NCBI RefSeq assembly: GCF_052065755.1 | Contig: NZ_JBQHTK010000017.1 | Span: 3,763 to 67,762, forward strand | Direction of reading: 5' to 3' | Origin: Allocoprococcus sp004560705 | Lineage (GTDB): Bacteria; Bacillota; Clostridia; Lachnospirales; Lachnospiraceae | Length of the DNA: 64,000 bases | Part shown: one piece after another, positions 15,558 to 24,950 of the stretch | Layout of the letters: the number at the start of each line of letters is the position of its first letter | How positions within the stretch are numbered: the first letter of the stretch is position 1 | Program-made: the position numbers and the translations under genes | The notes under the pieces: model-generated | What the model was told of the DNA's origin: nothing | Database searches by the model: none | Seen by the model: the letters and a program-made list of their open reading frames with translations, nothing else

Positions 15558-17204
15558 TTATATTTGGATCAGTTTTTCTGCGCGTTCCAGAGATTCTTCA
15601 ATATTGCTGCAGAAATTCTCTTTTCCGGCCATTTTCACAAAGCCGGCTTTATTCAGTGCATTCATAGGCTGTTCATTTACATGAGAGAAGATTATCGTAA
15701 TGTTGTCTTCTTTACATTTTTTCCATAAATCGATCAGAGAGTTCATGGCTGTGCTGTCTAATGCTGGAACACCGCGCATACGGAGTATCAGACATTTGGT
15801 TTTGCTATGGCAGATGATTTGTTCGATGGAGTCGGCTGCGCCAAAGAAGAGCGGACCATTGATTTCGTAAACGCTGATCTCACGCGGAAGTACGCGAAGC
15901 TGACTATTTACTTCTTCACTGTCGTCATCTGCATAGGTCCATCCTCTTATACTTGTCTCATCGCTCATGCGCTTGATAAATAACAGACATGCAAGAAGCA
16001 TTCCGATCTCGATTGCAACTACAAGGTCGAAGACGATGGTGAGGATAAAGGTAATGACAAGAACTGCGATGTCGCTCTTTGGGGAAGTCTTTACCAGACG
16101 AACAAACGGTCTCCACTGGCACATATTGTATGCAACAATGAAAAGAATCGCAGCGATTGTCGGCATAGGAATCATTCCGGCGAATGGCATCAGGACGACA
16201 AGAACCAAAACCAGAGTGATAGAATGTACCATACCGGCAATCGGAGTGCGGCCACCGTTCTTGATGTTGGCAGCAGTACGTGCAATGGCTCCTGTTGCAG
16301 GGATTCCTCCGAAGAATGCAGAAGCCATATTGCCGGCGCCCTGGGCAATCAGTTCCGTATTGGAACGGTGTTTGCTGTTGATCATTCCATCGGCAACCAC
16401 ACAGGAGAGAAGCGATTCAATGGCTGCCAGCACTGCGATGGTAAATGCATCCGGAAGTGCGGTGCGTATCATTTCAAAGCTCATGGACGGCAGATGGAAT
16501 GACGGCAGACGGTTACTGATGGTATACAGATCCCCGATGGTATTGACCTTCAGAGGCAGGAATCTCACCATCAGGATTCCGACGATCACGGCAATCAATG
16601 ATCCCGGGATTTTCTTAGCAAAATATGGAGCGATGATCAGGACGGCAAGACTGACGAGGCCGACGATTACGGCATGGATGTTCAGGGTAGAGATATTTTG
16701 GATAAATGCTTCCAGTTTCTCCATAGTCTCGATCGGCTTCACGCCTTCCGGATAGGTGAGACCACAGAAGTCTTTGAGCTGTCCAATGACAATCGTTACG
16801 GCAATTCCTGCGGTAAATCCGGTAGTGATTGTAAATGGAATGAATTTGATTAAGCTGCCAAAATGGCAGATACCCATAATGACCAGAATGATTCCGGCAA
16901 GGATGGTTGCCGCAGCGAGGCCGTCGGTGCCGCTTTTGGCGACAATACCGGCTACGATGGTTGCAAATGCAGCGGTCGGCCCGGCGATTTGTACTGCACT
17001 ACCCCCGAGTGCAGAGATAACGAATCCAGCTACGATTGCGGTGAAGATTCCGGCTTCCGGCCCCACACCGGAAGCAAGTGCAAGTGCGATAGAAAGCGGA
17101 AGCGCAATAATAGCCACAATAATGCCAGCTGTTACATCCTTGATGAACTGTGAACGGTCATAGCCTTTCAGGGTTGTAAGCAGCATTGGTTTGAAAGTTC
17201 CCAT
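15558..17204 (-). CDS. SulP-family anion transporter with STAS domain
   Basis: About 548 residues. Start taken at the ATG at 17204 (MGTFKPMLL), with GGAGG 11 nt upstream; an in-frame Met further upstream has poorer spacing. The transmembrane domain carries family motifs: DVTAGIIVAIIALPLSIALALASGVGPEAG split over the first helices, VQIAGPTAAFATIVA, and a Gly-rich LIAQGAGNMASAFFGGIPATGAIARTAANIKNGGRTP stretch that is diagnostic of SulP. The C-terminal ~110 residues form a STAS domain (YEINGPLFFGAAD; LRMRGVPALDSTAMN). SulP proteins move sulfate, bicarbonate or dicarboxylates; nothing nearby reveals the substrate. Transcribed alone, upstream of pyrG's terminator. Confidence 0.93.
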   Translation of the reverse strand: MGTFKPMLLTTLKGYDRSQFIKDVTAGIIVAIIALPLSIALALASGVGPEAGIFTAIVAGFVISALGGSAVQIAGPTAAFATIVAGIVAKSGTDGLAAATILAGIILVIMGICHFGSLIKFIPFTITTGFTAGIAVTIVIGQLKDFCGLTYPEGVKPIETMEKLEAFIQNISTLNIHAVIVGLVSLAVLIIAPYFAKKIPGSLIAVIVGILMVRFLPLKVNTIGDLYTISNRLPSFHLPSMSFEMIRTALPDAFTIAVLAAIESLLSCVVADGMINSKHRSNTELIAQGAGNMASAFFGGIPATGAIARTAANIKNGGRTPIAGMVHSITLVLVLVVLMPFAGMIPMPTIAAILFIVAYNMCQWRPFVRLVKTSPKSDIAVLVITFILTIVFDLVVAIEIGMLLACLLFIKRMSDETSIRGWTYADDDSEEVNSQLRVLPREISVYEINGPLFFGAADSIEQIICHSKTKCLILRMRGVPALDSTAMNSLIDLWKKCKEDNITIIFSHVNEQPMNALNKAGFVKMAGKENFCSNIEESLERAEKLIQI

Positions 17205-17312
17205 GTTTACTTGTTCCTCCTTTAGATAAACTTTTGTAGTTCCCGAAGTGAATATATCCTTCTGGTTCATAACTCCCAATATAAGTATATCAAAGGGAAA
17301 AGATGTGGTAAA

Positions 17313-17348
17313 GAAAAAAAGTGCCCGAAGTGGCAAACTTCAGGCACT
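17313..17348 (-). terminator. Terminator of pyrG
   Basis: Minus strand: AGTGCCTGAAG (17338-17348), loop, CTTCGGGCACT (17320-17330), then a T run (17313-17319), 20 bp after the pyrG stop. Confidence 0.9.
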
Positions 17349-17367
17349 AAATCAAATACATAAAGGA

Positions 17368-18981
17368 TTAGTTCTTAGAAGACTGGTAATCCAGTGCGGC
17401 TTCTACAAAACCTTTAAACAACGGATGCGGTTTGTTTGGACGAGACTTTAGTTCCGGATGAGCCTGAGTCCCGATGAACCATGGGTGGTCTGGAATCTCG
17501 ATCATTTCCACGATCCTTCCGTCCGGAGATAAGCCGGAGAGCTTCATGCCGTTCTTTTCCAGCACATCACGGTAGTCATTGTTGACTTCGTAACGGTGGC
17601 GGTGCCGTTCGGAAATCTCTTTCTTGCCGTAGAGCGAGTAGGCCTTGCTTGTCTCATCAAGAACACAAGGGTAAGATCCCAGTCTTAAGGTTCCTCCAAT
17701 ATTTTCCACGCCAATCTGATCCGGCATAATATGGATGACAGGATGCGTGGTGTCCGGTTTCAGTTCCACACTGTGTGCATCGTGATATCCGACCACATTT
17801 CTTGCAAATTCCACAATGGAAAGCTGCATGCCAAGACAGAGACCGAGAAATGGAACTTTGTGTGTGCGGGCGTATTTGATTGCTTCGATCTTTCCGTCTA
17901 TACCGCGGTCTCCGAAACCTCCCGGCACGAGGATACCGCTTACATCGGATAGAATCGTATCCACATTCTCCGGAGTTACCGTTTCTGAATCCACCCATTT
18001 AATATTTACGGTAGTATGACTGTAAATACCGCCGTGCTTTAAGGCTTCTACTACACTGATATAGGCATCGTGGAGCTGGATGTATTTTCCGACCAGTGCT
18101 ACAGTCACTTCCTGAGTAGGATGCTTCAGACAGTCTACCATCTCTCTCCAGTCCTTGAGGTCCGGCTCCGGACATGGAAGATGAAGGGATTCGCACACAA
18201 CTGATGCGAGGTGTTCCTCCTCCATGGCAAGCGGTGCTTCGTAAAGATACTCTACGTCCAGATTCTGGAGAACATGGCTTGCAGGTACATTACAGAACAG
18301 GGCGATTTTGTCCTTGATGCCGTCGTCCAGCGGATGTTCGGAACGGCAGACGAGAATATCCGGCTGAATGCCCATTCCCTGGAGCTCTTTTACACTTGCC
18401 TGAGTCGGTTTGGTTTTCATTTCCTGAGAAGCGCGAAGATACGGAATCAGGGTTACATGGATCAGGATGACATTTTCATGCCCCATATCATGCTGGAACT
18501 GACGAAGCGATTCCAGGAAAGGCTGACTTTCGATATCGCCTACGGTTCCGCCTACTTCAATGATTGCAATCTCTGTGTCGGTAGCGGTTGGGTTTCTGTA
18601 AAAACGGCTTTTGATTTCGTTTGTGATATGGGGAATGACCTGGACGGTTCCTCCTCCGAAGTCTCCCCGGCGTTCCTTCTGCAGAACAGACCAGTAAATT
18701 TTACCGGTTGTAACATTGGAATTTCTGGTAAGACTTTCATCAATAAAACGTTCATAATGTCCGAGATCGAGATCGGTTTCCGCACCGTCATCGGTTACGA
18801 ATACTTCTCCGTGCTGTACCGGATTCATGGTTCCCGGGTCAATGTTGATATATGGATCGAATTTCTGCATGGTGACCGTGTAGCCGCGTGCTTTTAAAAG
18901 ACGACCGAGGGATGCTGCTGTGATTCCTTTGCCGAGACCGGATACAACACCTCCGGTGACAAATACATATTTTACTGCCAT
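17368..18981 (-). CDS. pyrG: CTP synthase
   Basis: 537 residues, typical length. Converts UTP to CTP with ATP and glutamine. N-terminal synthetase domain starts KYVFVTGGVVSGLGKGITAASLG with the P-loop-like GVVSGLGKG, then QKFDPYINIDPGTMNP, EVGGTVGDIES. C-terminal glutaminase domain has the nucleophile loop FLGLCLGMQ (Cys about 380) and the His/Glu pair in AHPE near the end. AGGAGG lies 5 nt before the ATG. A promoter is visible 70 bp upstream. Ends at its own terminator. Confidence 0.98.
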   Translation of the reverse strand: MAVKYVFVTGGVVSGLGKGITAASLGRLLKARGYTVTMQKFDPYINIDPGTMNPVQHGEVFVTDDGAETDLDLGHYERFIDESLTRNSNVTTGKIYWSVLQKERRGDFGGGTVQVIPHITNEIKSRFYRNPTATDTEIAIIEVGGTVGDIESQPFLESLRQFQHDMGHENVILIHVTLIPYLRASQEMKTKPTQASVKELQGMGIQPDILVCRSEHPLDDGIKDKIALFCNVPASHVLQNLDVEYLYEAPLAMEEEHLASVVCESLHLPCPEPDLKDWREMVDCLKHPTQEVTVALVGKYIQLHDAYISVVEALKHGGIYSHTTVNIKWVDSETVTPENVDTILSDVSGILVPGGFGDRGIDGKIEAIKYARTHKVPFLGLCLGMQLSIVEFARNVVGYHDAHSVELKPDTTHPVIHIMPDQIGVENIGGTLRLGSYPCVLDETSKAYSLYGKKEISERHRHRYEVNNDYRDVLEKNGMKLSGLSPDGRIVEMIEIPDHPWFIGTQAHPELKSRPNKPHPLFKGFVEAALDYQSSKN

Positions 18982-19052
18982 AATAACCTCCTTATACTAT
19001 ACTGCTCATACCATTACTATATTTTTTCTCTAAAAAAAGCGAAAAAAACCAT

Positions 19053-19081
19053 AAGATATCAATCTTTGGCTTCCTCGTCAA
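19053..19081 (-). promoter_or_regulatory. Candidate pyrG promoter
   Basis: Minus strand: -35 TTGACG (19076-19081), 17-bp spacer, -10 TATCTT (19053-19058). Two T-rich runs follow in the leader, which could matter for attenuation, but no hairpin is obvious there. Confidence 0.5.
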
Positions 19082-19140
19082 ACCCGGTTCGAAATGAAAC
19101 CGGCAATTATATAATTGTGAAATAAAATACTTTAAAAGTA

Positions 19141-19191
19141 TACACCCAATCCACAGGAAAATACAATCTTTTTTTGCAGACTGGGTGTAAA
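19141..19191 (-). terminator. Candidate terminator of the DUF1846 gene
   Basis: tacacccaatc (19141-19151) / gactgggtgta (19179-19189) pair over 11 bp with one wobble and a long loop, about 35 bp after the stop. A T-containing tail follows on the minus strand, but it is not a clean run. Confidence 0.4.
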
Positions 19192-19223
19192 AAAATCACA
19201 AAGTTTGAATGGTGAATTTGTGC

Positions 19224-20702
19224 TTATTGGTAAATTGGTTTTTTCTCATATTTCGGCTCAGAAGTTGTCTGAATAGAAAGCTTCTGAAACAGGCGGACAT
19301 CCACATTTGCCAGCATGACAGAGGTGTGCGCCTGACAGCCTTTCAGCTTCGGAATCTGATTCAGGGCAAGTTCTGCAACAGGGTCAGTAGAAGCGCTGAT
19401 GGAAAGTGCGATCAGGACTTCGTCGATGTGAAGACGCGGATTGCGGCTTCCAAGATATTCTGTCTTGACTTTCTGAATCGGCTCGATTGCTGCCGGAGAG
19501 ATCACATGTACACTGTGATCAATGCCTGCAAGCTCTTTTAATGCATTCAGAATCAGGGCGGCTGAAGCACCGAGAAGTTTGGAAGTCTTACCGGTTACGA
19601 TTTTTCCGTCCGGAAGCTCCAGTGCTGCGGCAGGTCCGTCGGTCTCGGCGGCTAGATCCAGTGCGGCATCTACTACCTTGCGGTCGTGTACGGTAACGCC
19701 AGCCTGATTCATAAGAAGTTCAATTTTATAGGCTTCTTCACGTGGACAGCTTCCGGCAAGAAAGCGGTCCATAGTATGATAATAACGGCGGATGATCTCC
19801 TGCTTGGATGCCTCGCGGCAGACTTCATCGTCGCAGATACAGTTCCCGGCCATATTGACACCCATATCAGTTGGAGATTTGTAAGGACTACTTCCGTAGA
19901 TGCGCTCAAATATTGCACAAAGTACCGGAAAAATCTCTACGTCACGATTGTAGTTGACTGTGGTTTCTCCATATGCTTCCAGATGGAACGGATCAATCAT
20001 GTTGACATCGTTCAGATCGGCCGTCGCAGCCTCATAGGCAAGATTGACTGGATGTTTGAGCGGTATGTTCCAGATCGGAAATGTCTCAAATTTCGCATAT
20101 CCAGCGTGGATTCCGCGTTTGTGTTCGTGATAGAGCTGGGAGAGGCATGTCGCCATCTTGCCGCTTCCCGGTCCTGGTGCTGTGATAACAACCAAGGGGC
20201 GAGTGGTTTCAATATAATCATTCTTACCGTATCCTTCGTCACTGACGATCAGTGGTATATTGGAAGGATACCCTTCTATCATATAATGAATATAAACTTT
20301 AATTCCCATCTTTTCCAGACGTCCTTTGAACAGATGTGCACTGTTCTGACCGGAATATTGCGTGATTACAACACTTCCTACATAGAGGCCGTTTTCTTCA
20401 AAGGAGTCCTTCAGACGCAGAACGTCTGTGTCATACGTGATCCCCAGATCACCGCGTACTTTGTTTGCTTCTATGTCGGCAGCGCTTATGACGATGACGA
20501 TCTCGGCAGTATCTGAAAGTTCTTTAAGAAGGCGGAGCTTGCTGTCCGGCATAAAACCGGGAAGAACTCTGGCTGCATGGTAGTCATCAAAAAGCTTTCC
20601 ACCGAATTCGAGGTAAAGCTTGTTGTCAAATTTATTGATACGTTCACGAATATGTGAAGACTGCATGCTAAGATATTTTTCATTGTCAAATCCGATTTTC
20701 AT
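19224..20702 (-). CDS. DUF1846 domain-containing protein
   Basis: 492 residues, full length for this conserved, mostly Gram-positive and anaerobe family of unknown function. Recognisable segments: KIGFDNEKYLSMQSSHIRER at the start (20 residues), ADIEANKVRGDLGITYD, VVITQYSGQNSA, VVITAPGPGSGKMATCLSQLYH with a P-loop-like GPGSGK, and GVNMAGNCI. The PGPGSGK motif hints at nucleotide or phosphate binding. It is monocistronic and divergent from ftsH. No firm role is known to me. Confidence 0.92.
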   Translation of the reverse strand: MKIGFDNEKYLSMQSSHIRERINKFDNKLYLEFGGKLFDDYHAARVLPGFMPDSKLRLLKELSDTAEIVIVISAADIEANKVRGDLGITYDTDVLRLKDSFEENGLYVGSVVITQYSGQNSAHLFKGRLEKMGIKVYIHYMIEGYPSNIPLIVSDEGYGKNDYIETTRPLVVITAPGPGSGKMATCLSQLYHEHKRGIHAGYAKFETFPIWNIPLKHPVNLAYEAATADLNDVNMIDPFHLEAYGETTVNYNRDVEIFPVLCAIFERIYGSSPYKSPTDMGVNMAGNCICDDEVCREASKQEIIRRYYHTMDRFLAGSCPREEAYKIELLMNQAGVTVHDRKVVDAALDLAAETDGPAAALELPDGKIVTGKTSKLLGASAALILNALKELAGIDHSVHVISPAAIEPIQKVKTEYLGSRNPRLHIDEVLIALSISASTDPVAELALNQIPKLKGCQAHTSVMLANVDVRLFQKLSIQTTSEPKYEKKPIYQ

Positions 20703-20747
20703 TGGTTACCATCCCTCTCTGCGTGTATTTTTGACATTCCACTTAAC

Positions 20748-20777
20748 AGTATACTATAGTATATGTCATTTTTACAA
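20748..20777 (-). promoter_or_regulatory. Candidate promoter of the DUF1846 gene with 14-bp palindrome
   Basis: Minus strand: -35 TTGTAA (20772-20777), 18-bp spacer, -10 TATACT (20748-20753). A perfect palindrome tatactatagtata (20750-20763) covers the -10, possibly an operator or simply an AT-rich coincidence. Confidence 0.5.
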
Positions 20778-20796
20778 TCTTTTCATAATCTTTTTA

Positions 20797-20825
20797 TTGA
20801 TTTATGTTTTTGAGCTACTTATAAT
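20797..20825 (+). promoter_or_regulatory. Promoter of ftsH
   Basis: -35 TTGATT (20797-20802), 17-bp spacer, perfect -10 TATAAT (20820-20825), 28 bp before the start codon. Confidence 0.8.
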
Positions 20826-20853
20826 AGAAGAGATGAAAACTAGGAGGATACTT

Positions 20854-22950
20854 ATGAATAATCAAAATAACAGGAATAATCCTAACAATAGAAACGGAAA
20901 CCCTAATAATAAGAACAATCGTCAGGGAATGAATATGCTGATTTTCATACTTCTTCTTGTTGCAGTTCTTATGTTTTCCTTTTTCCAGATGCGTGATGAC
21001 GATAATGCGCAGGAAATCTCTTATGACCGTTTTATGGAGATGGTTGAGGACGGAGAAGTGAAGGAAGTTGTGATTGAATCAGACCGGATCGTGATCAAAC
21101 CGAAGAGCGAGAGTGAGATCGCAGCGGAGAAGGATAAGGCAACTGATGAGAGCGGAGTGGTTGAGGGTGCTGTAAAAGAGAATCAGGAGGAAGATAAAAA
21201 GAGTATCTTTGCTTCTGAAAAAGAGTATTATACTGGAGTTGTAGATGATCCGAACCTTACACAGAAACTGCTGGATGCCGGCGTGAAGCTCAGCCACGAG
21301 ATACCGGATTCTACACCATACATTGTTATGAACCTCCTTGCAACAGTGCTTCCGTTCGTATTTCTGATCGGGATGGCCATCTATCTGATGAGAGGAATGT
21401 CGAAAGGCGGCGGAGTGATGGGGATCGGTAAGAGCAATGCCAAGATGTATGTGGAAAAGTCTACCGGTGTTACATTTAAGGATGTTGCCGGACAGGATGA
21501 GGCAAAGGAATCTCTGCAGGAAGTAGTAGATTTCCTTCATAATCCGGGAAAATATACCGGTATCGGTGCGAAACTTCCGAAAGGTGCACTGCTTGTGGGA
21601 CCTCCGGGAACAGGTAAGACTCTTCTTGCGAAAGCGGTTGCTGGTGAGGCGAATGTGCCGTTCTTTTCTTTGTCCGGTTCTGCGTTTGTTGAGATGTATG
21701 TCGGTGTAGGTGCTTCCAGAGTGCGAGACCTTTTCAAACAGGCTCAGCAGATGGCTCCGTGTATCATCTTCATCGATGAGATCGATGCAATCGGTAAGAG
21801 CAGGGACAGCCAGCTCGGCGGAAACGATGAGCGTGAGCAGACGTTGAATCAGCTTCTTGCGGAAATGGATGGATTCGATACAAATAAAGGGTTGTTGCTT
21901 CTTGCAGCTACGAACCGTCCGGAGATCCTGGATCCGGCGTTGCTTCGTCCGGGACGTTTTGATCGTCGGATCATCGTTGACAAGCCGGATCTGAAAGGAC
22001 GAATTGATGTCCTCAAGGTACATTCGAAAGATGTCAAGATGGATGAGACCGTGAATCTGGAAGAAATTGCGCTTGCAACTTCAGGAGCGGTGGGATCAGA
22101 TCTTGCAAATATGATCAATGAGGCTGCCATCAATGCAGTGAAGAACGGGCGTCAGGTTGTATCACAGGCAGACCTTTTTGAGGCAGTGGAAGTGGTTCTT
22201 GTAGGTAAGGAGAAGAAGGACCGGATCATGAGTCAGAAAGAGCGCCGGATCGTGTCTTACCATGAGGTGGGACATGCCCTGGTAAGTGCTCTGCAGAAGG
22301 ACGCTGAACCGGTGCAGAAGATTACAATCGTTCCAAGAACGATGGGAGCGCTCGGGTATGTAATGCATACACCGGAAGAAGAGAAGTTCCTGAATACCAA
22401 GGCAGAACTGGAAGCGATGCTGGTGGGAATGCTCGCGGGCCGTGCCGCGGAAGAAATCGTGTTCGATACGGTAACGACTGGAGCGTCCAACGATATTGAG
22501 CAGGCAACCAGAATTGCACGTGCTATGGTTACACAGTATGGTATGTCAGAGAAATTCGGCTTGATCGGTCTGGAATCAGTTCAGAATCGTTATCTGGACG
22601 GACGTCCGGTCATGAACTGCGGAGAAGCAACAGCTTCTGAGATTGATCAGGAAGTCATGAAAATGCTGAAAGGGGCTTATGCAGAAGCCAAACGTTTGTT
22701 ATCCGAGCATCGTGATACAATGGATCAGATTGCTGAATTCCTGATTCGTGAAGAGACGATTACCGGAAAAGAATTCATGAAGATCTTCAGAAAATGCGAA
22801 GGAATTCCGGAGCCTGAAGAAGATGAGACGAAAAAAGCAGGAGAACTTCCTGCAAAAGAGAAGGAACAGAGACTTCTGGATCAAGAAAACAATTCAGAAA
22901 ATGAAACTGAAAAAGATGAGGATGGATTCATTCTTCCTAAGAACAGATAA
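20854..22950 (+). CDS. ftsH: ATP-dependent membrane zinc metalloprotease FtsH
   Basis: About 698 residues. AGGAGG at 6 nt sets the ATG at 20854; more upstream codons would lie before the promoter. An unusual Asn-rich N-terminus (NNQNNRNNPNNRNGNPNN) precedes TM1 (about 29-46); TM2 is near 160-180. AAA+ module: Walker A GPPGTGKT (about 249), Walker B CIIFIDEIDAIG, second region of homology NRPEILDPALLRPGRFDR. Zinc protease motif HEVGH (about 470). The acidic C-terminal tail is long. FtsH degrades membrane and regulatory proteins. Confidence 0.97.
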   Translation: MNNQNNRNNPNNRNGNPNNKNNRQGMNMLIFILLLVAVLMFSFFQMRDDDNAQEISYDRFMEMVEDGEVKEVVIESDRIVIKPKSESEIAAEKDKATDESGVVEGAVKENQEEDKKSIFASEKEYYTGVVDDPNLTQKLLDAGVKLSHEIPDSTPYIVMNLLATVLPFVFLIGMAIYLMRGMSKGGGVMGIGKSNAKMYVEKSTGVTFKDVAGQDEAKESLQEVVDFLHNPGKYTGIGAKLPKGALLVGPPGTGKTLLAKAVAGEANVPFFSLSGSAFVEMYVGVGASRVRDLFKQAQQMAPCIIFIDEIDAIGKSRDSQLGGNDEREQTLNQLLAEMDGFDTNKGLLLLAATNRPEILDPALLRPGRFDRRIIVDKPDLKGRIDVLKVHSKDVKMDETVNLEEIALATSGAVGSDLANMINEAAINAVKNGRQVVSQADLFEAVEVVLVGKEKKDRIMSQKERRIVSYHEVGHALVSALQKDAEPVQKITIVPRTMGALGYVMHTPEEEKFLNTKAELEAMLVGMLAGRAAEEIVFDTVTTGASNDIEQATRIARAMVTQYGMSEKFGLIGLESVQNRYLDGRPVMNCGEATASEIDQEVMKMLKGAYAEAKRLLSEHRDTMDQIAEFLIREETITGKEFMKIFRKCEGIPEPEEDETKKAGELPAKEKEQRLLDQENNSENETEKDEDGFILPKNR

Positions 22951-22966
22951 ATAGAAGTATATTTTG

Positions 22967-23001
22967 CGGCGGTCAGCTTGATTTTAGCGGACCGCCGTTT
23001 T
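22967..23001 (+). terminator. Terminator of ftsH
   Basis: cggcggtc (22967-22974) / gaccgccg (22990-22997) followed by tttt. The stem is GC-rich; the T run is short. Confidence 0.8.
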
Positions 23002-23004
23002 GTC

Positions 23005-23035
23005 ACTTGTATTATTCCCTACGGACAAGTATAAT
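23005..23035 (+). promoter_or_regulatory. Promoter immediately before uvrC
   Basis: -35 TTGTAT (23007-23012), 17-bp spacer, perfect -10 TATAAT (23030-23035). The start codon lies only 7 nt after the -10 box, implying a leaderless or nearly leaderless transcript. Confidence 0.6.
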
Positions 23036-23041
23036 AGGACT

Positions 23042-24931
23042 ATGGAAAATCAGACATTTATTATTGAAGAAGAATTAAAGAAACTGCCCGGACGTCCGGG
23101 CGTTTATCTGATGCATGATGAAAAGGATGAGATCATTTATGTAGGAAAGGCGATCAGCCTGAAGAATCGTGTCCGGCAGTATTTTCAGAGTAGCCGTAAT
23201 AAGGGTGTGAAGATTGAACAGATGGTGACACACATTACTCGTTTCGAGTATATTGTCACAGATTCTGAGTTGGAAGCGTTAGTGCTGGAATGTAATTTGA
23301 TCAAGGAATACCGCCCGAAATACAATACCATGCTGATGGATGACAAAAGCTATCCTTTTATCAAAGTTACGGTAAATGAGGCATACCCGAGAATTATGAT
23401 GGCCCGTCAGATGAAGAAAGATAAGGCTAAATATTTTGGCCCTTATACGAGTGTGACTGCAGTGAAGGATACGATTGAACTGGTACGGAAGCTGTATCAT
23501 TTGAGAAGCTGCAACAGAAGCCTTCCCAAGGATATCGGAAAGGAGCGGCCGTGCCTTTACCACCATATCAAGCAATGCGATGCTCCATGTCAGGGGTATA
23601 TTTCTCAGGAAGAATACAAAAAGTCGGTAGATGAGGTGCTGAAGTTCCTGAATGGAAACTATGAGAAGATACTGGGAGATCTGGAACAGAAGATGATGGA
23701 GGCATCGGATAATCTGGAATTTGAGAAAGCAATCGAATACCGGGAACTGATCGGAAGTGTCAGACAGATTGCCCAAAAACAGAAGATTACAGATACAGGA
23801 GGAGAAGATCGGGATATTATTGCGCTTGCGAGAGAGCAGGAGGATGCGGTGATCCAGGTATTTTTTATTCGCAGCGGCAGGCTGATCGGACGTGATCATT
23901 TCTATCTCAGAATTGCAAAAGGAGATGGAGTAAGTGAGATCCTATCCAGTTTTATCAAACAGTTTTATGCTGCTACACCTTATATACCGGGAGAGCTGAT
24001 GCTTCCGGAAGAACCGGAAGACCAGGACATTCTGGAACAATGGTTGGGGCAGAAGAGAGGGCATAAAGTGCATTTGCGGGTTCCAAAAAAAGGAGAAAAA
24101 GAGAAACTTGTGGAACTTGCCGCAAAGAATGCGCAGCTGGTTCTTGCAAAGGATAAGGAAAGGCTGAAGAGAGAAGAGGGAAGAACGATCGGGGCGGTCA
24201 AGGAGATTGAGAGTATTCTGGGACTTCAAAATATTTTGAGGATGGAGGCTTTTGATATTTCCAATACGAATGGATTTGATTCAGTGGGATCCATGGTAGT
24301 ATATGAGCGTGGAAAACCGAAACGTAATGATTACAGAAAATTTAAGATCAAAGGAGTTCAGGGAGCAGATGATTATGCCAGTATGAGAGAAGTGTTGACC
24401 AGAAGATTCCTTCATGGACTGGATGAACAGAAGAGTGGGAAGGAACTTGGAAGTTTCCAGGTATTTCCGGATCTGATCCTGATGGACGGAGGAAAAGGTC
24501 AGGTGAATGTGGCGCTGGAAGTTCTGGATGAACTGCATCTTGCGATTCCGGTCTGCGGTATGGTAAAGGATGACCATCACCGGACCAGGGGATTATATTA
24601 TAATAATGAGGAACTGCCAATTGATCGAAATTCAGAGGCTTTTCGGCTGATTACCAGAATCCAGGATGAAGCACACCGTTTTGCAATTGAATTCCACAGA
24701 AAGCTGCGTGGACAAGGCCAGGTTCATTCGATTCTGGATGATATCCCCGGTATCGGACCGGCAAGGAGAAAAGCGCTTATGAAGAATTTTGTGGGATTGG
24801 ATGAAATAAAAAAAGCTGAAATAGAAGATTTGAAAAAAATTCCATCTATGGATGAAAAATCGGCACGAAGCGTGTATAATTTCTTTAGGAGTGACACAAA
24901 AGATCAGGATGAATCCCTGGAAAAAAGATAA
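23042..24931 (+). CDS. uvrC: Excinuclease ABC subunit C
   Basis: About 629 residues. UvrC makes both incisions in nucleotide-excision repair. GIY-YIG domain at the N-terminus (GVYLMHDEKDEIIYVGKA), cysteines CLYHHIKQCDAPC, a UVR motif (ASDNLEFEKAIEYRELI), the RNase H-like second nuclease (DISNTNGFDSVGSMVVYERG; PDLILMDGGKGQ) and a C-terminal helix-hairpin-helix pair (IPGIGPARRKALMKNF). The ATG at 23042 is chosen because the protein family starts here; the ribosome site is poor (AGGA at 2 nt) and the promoter is almost on top of the start. hprK follows after 19 bp. Confidence 0.96.
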   Translation: MENQTFIIEEELKKLPGRPGVYLMHDEKDEIIYVGKAISLKNRVRQYFQSSRNKGVKIEQMVTHITRFEYIVTDSELEALVLECNLIKEYRPKYNTMLMDDKSYPFIKVTVNEAYPRIMMARQMKKDKAKYFGPYTSVTAVKDTIELVRKLYHLRSCNRSLPKDIGKERPCLYHHIKQCDAPCQGYISQEEYKKSVDEVLKFLNGNYEKILGDLEQKMMEASDNLEFEKAIEYRELIGSVRQIAQKQKITDTGGEDRDIIALAREQEDAVIQVFFIRSGRLIGRDHFYLRIAKGDGVSEILSSFIKQFYAATPYIPGELMLPEEPEDQDILEQWLGQKRGHKVHLRVPKKGEKEKLVELAAKNAQLVLAKDKERLKREEGRTIGAVKEIESILGLQNILRMEAFDISNTNGFDSVGSMVVYERGKPKRNDYRKFKIKGVQGADDYASMREVLTRRFLHGLDEQKSGKELGSFQVFPDLILMDGGKGQVNVALEVLDELHLAIPVCGMVKDDHHRTRGLYYNNEELPIDRNSEAFRLITRIQDEAHRFAIEFHRKLRGQGQVHSILDDIPGIGPARRKALMKNFVGLDEIKKAEIEDLKKIPSMDEKSARSVYNFFRSDTKDQDESLEKR

Positions 24932-24950
24932 AGGAAAAGGAGAACAGACA

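Noticed and set aside
18211..18897. 228-residue plus-strand open frame inside pyrG
   Set aside because: Antisense shadow of a highly conserved gene; no ribosome site or promoter.
19076..19115. tRNA T-arm-like sequence (ccggttcgaaatgaaaccgg)
   Set aside because: No acceptor, D or anticodon arm can be folded around it.
19686..20516. 276-residue plus-strand open frame inside the DUF1846 gene
   Set aside because: Antisense shadow; the minus-strand protein is a recognised family.
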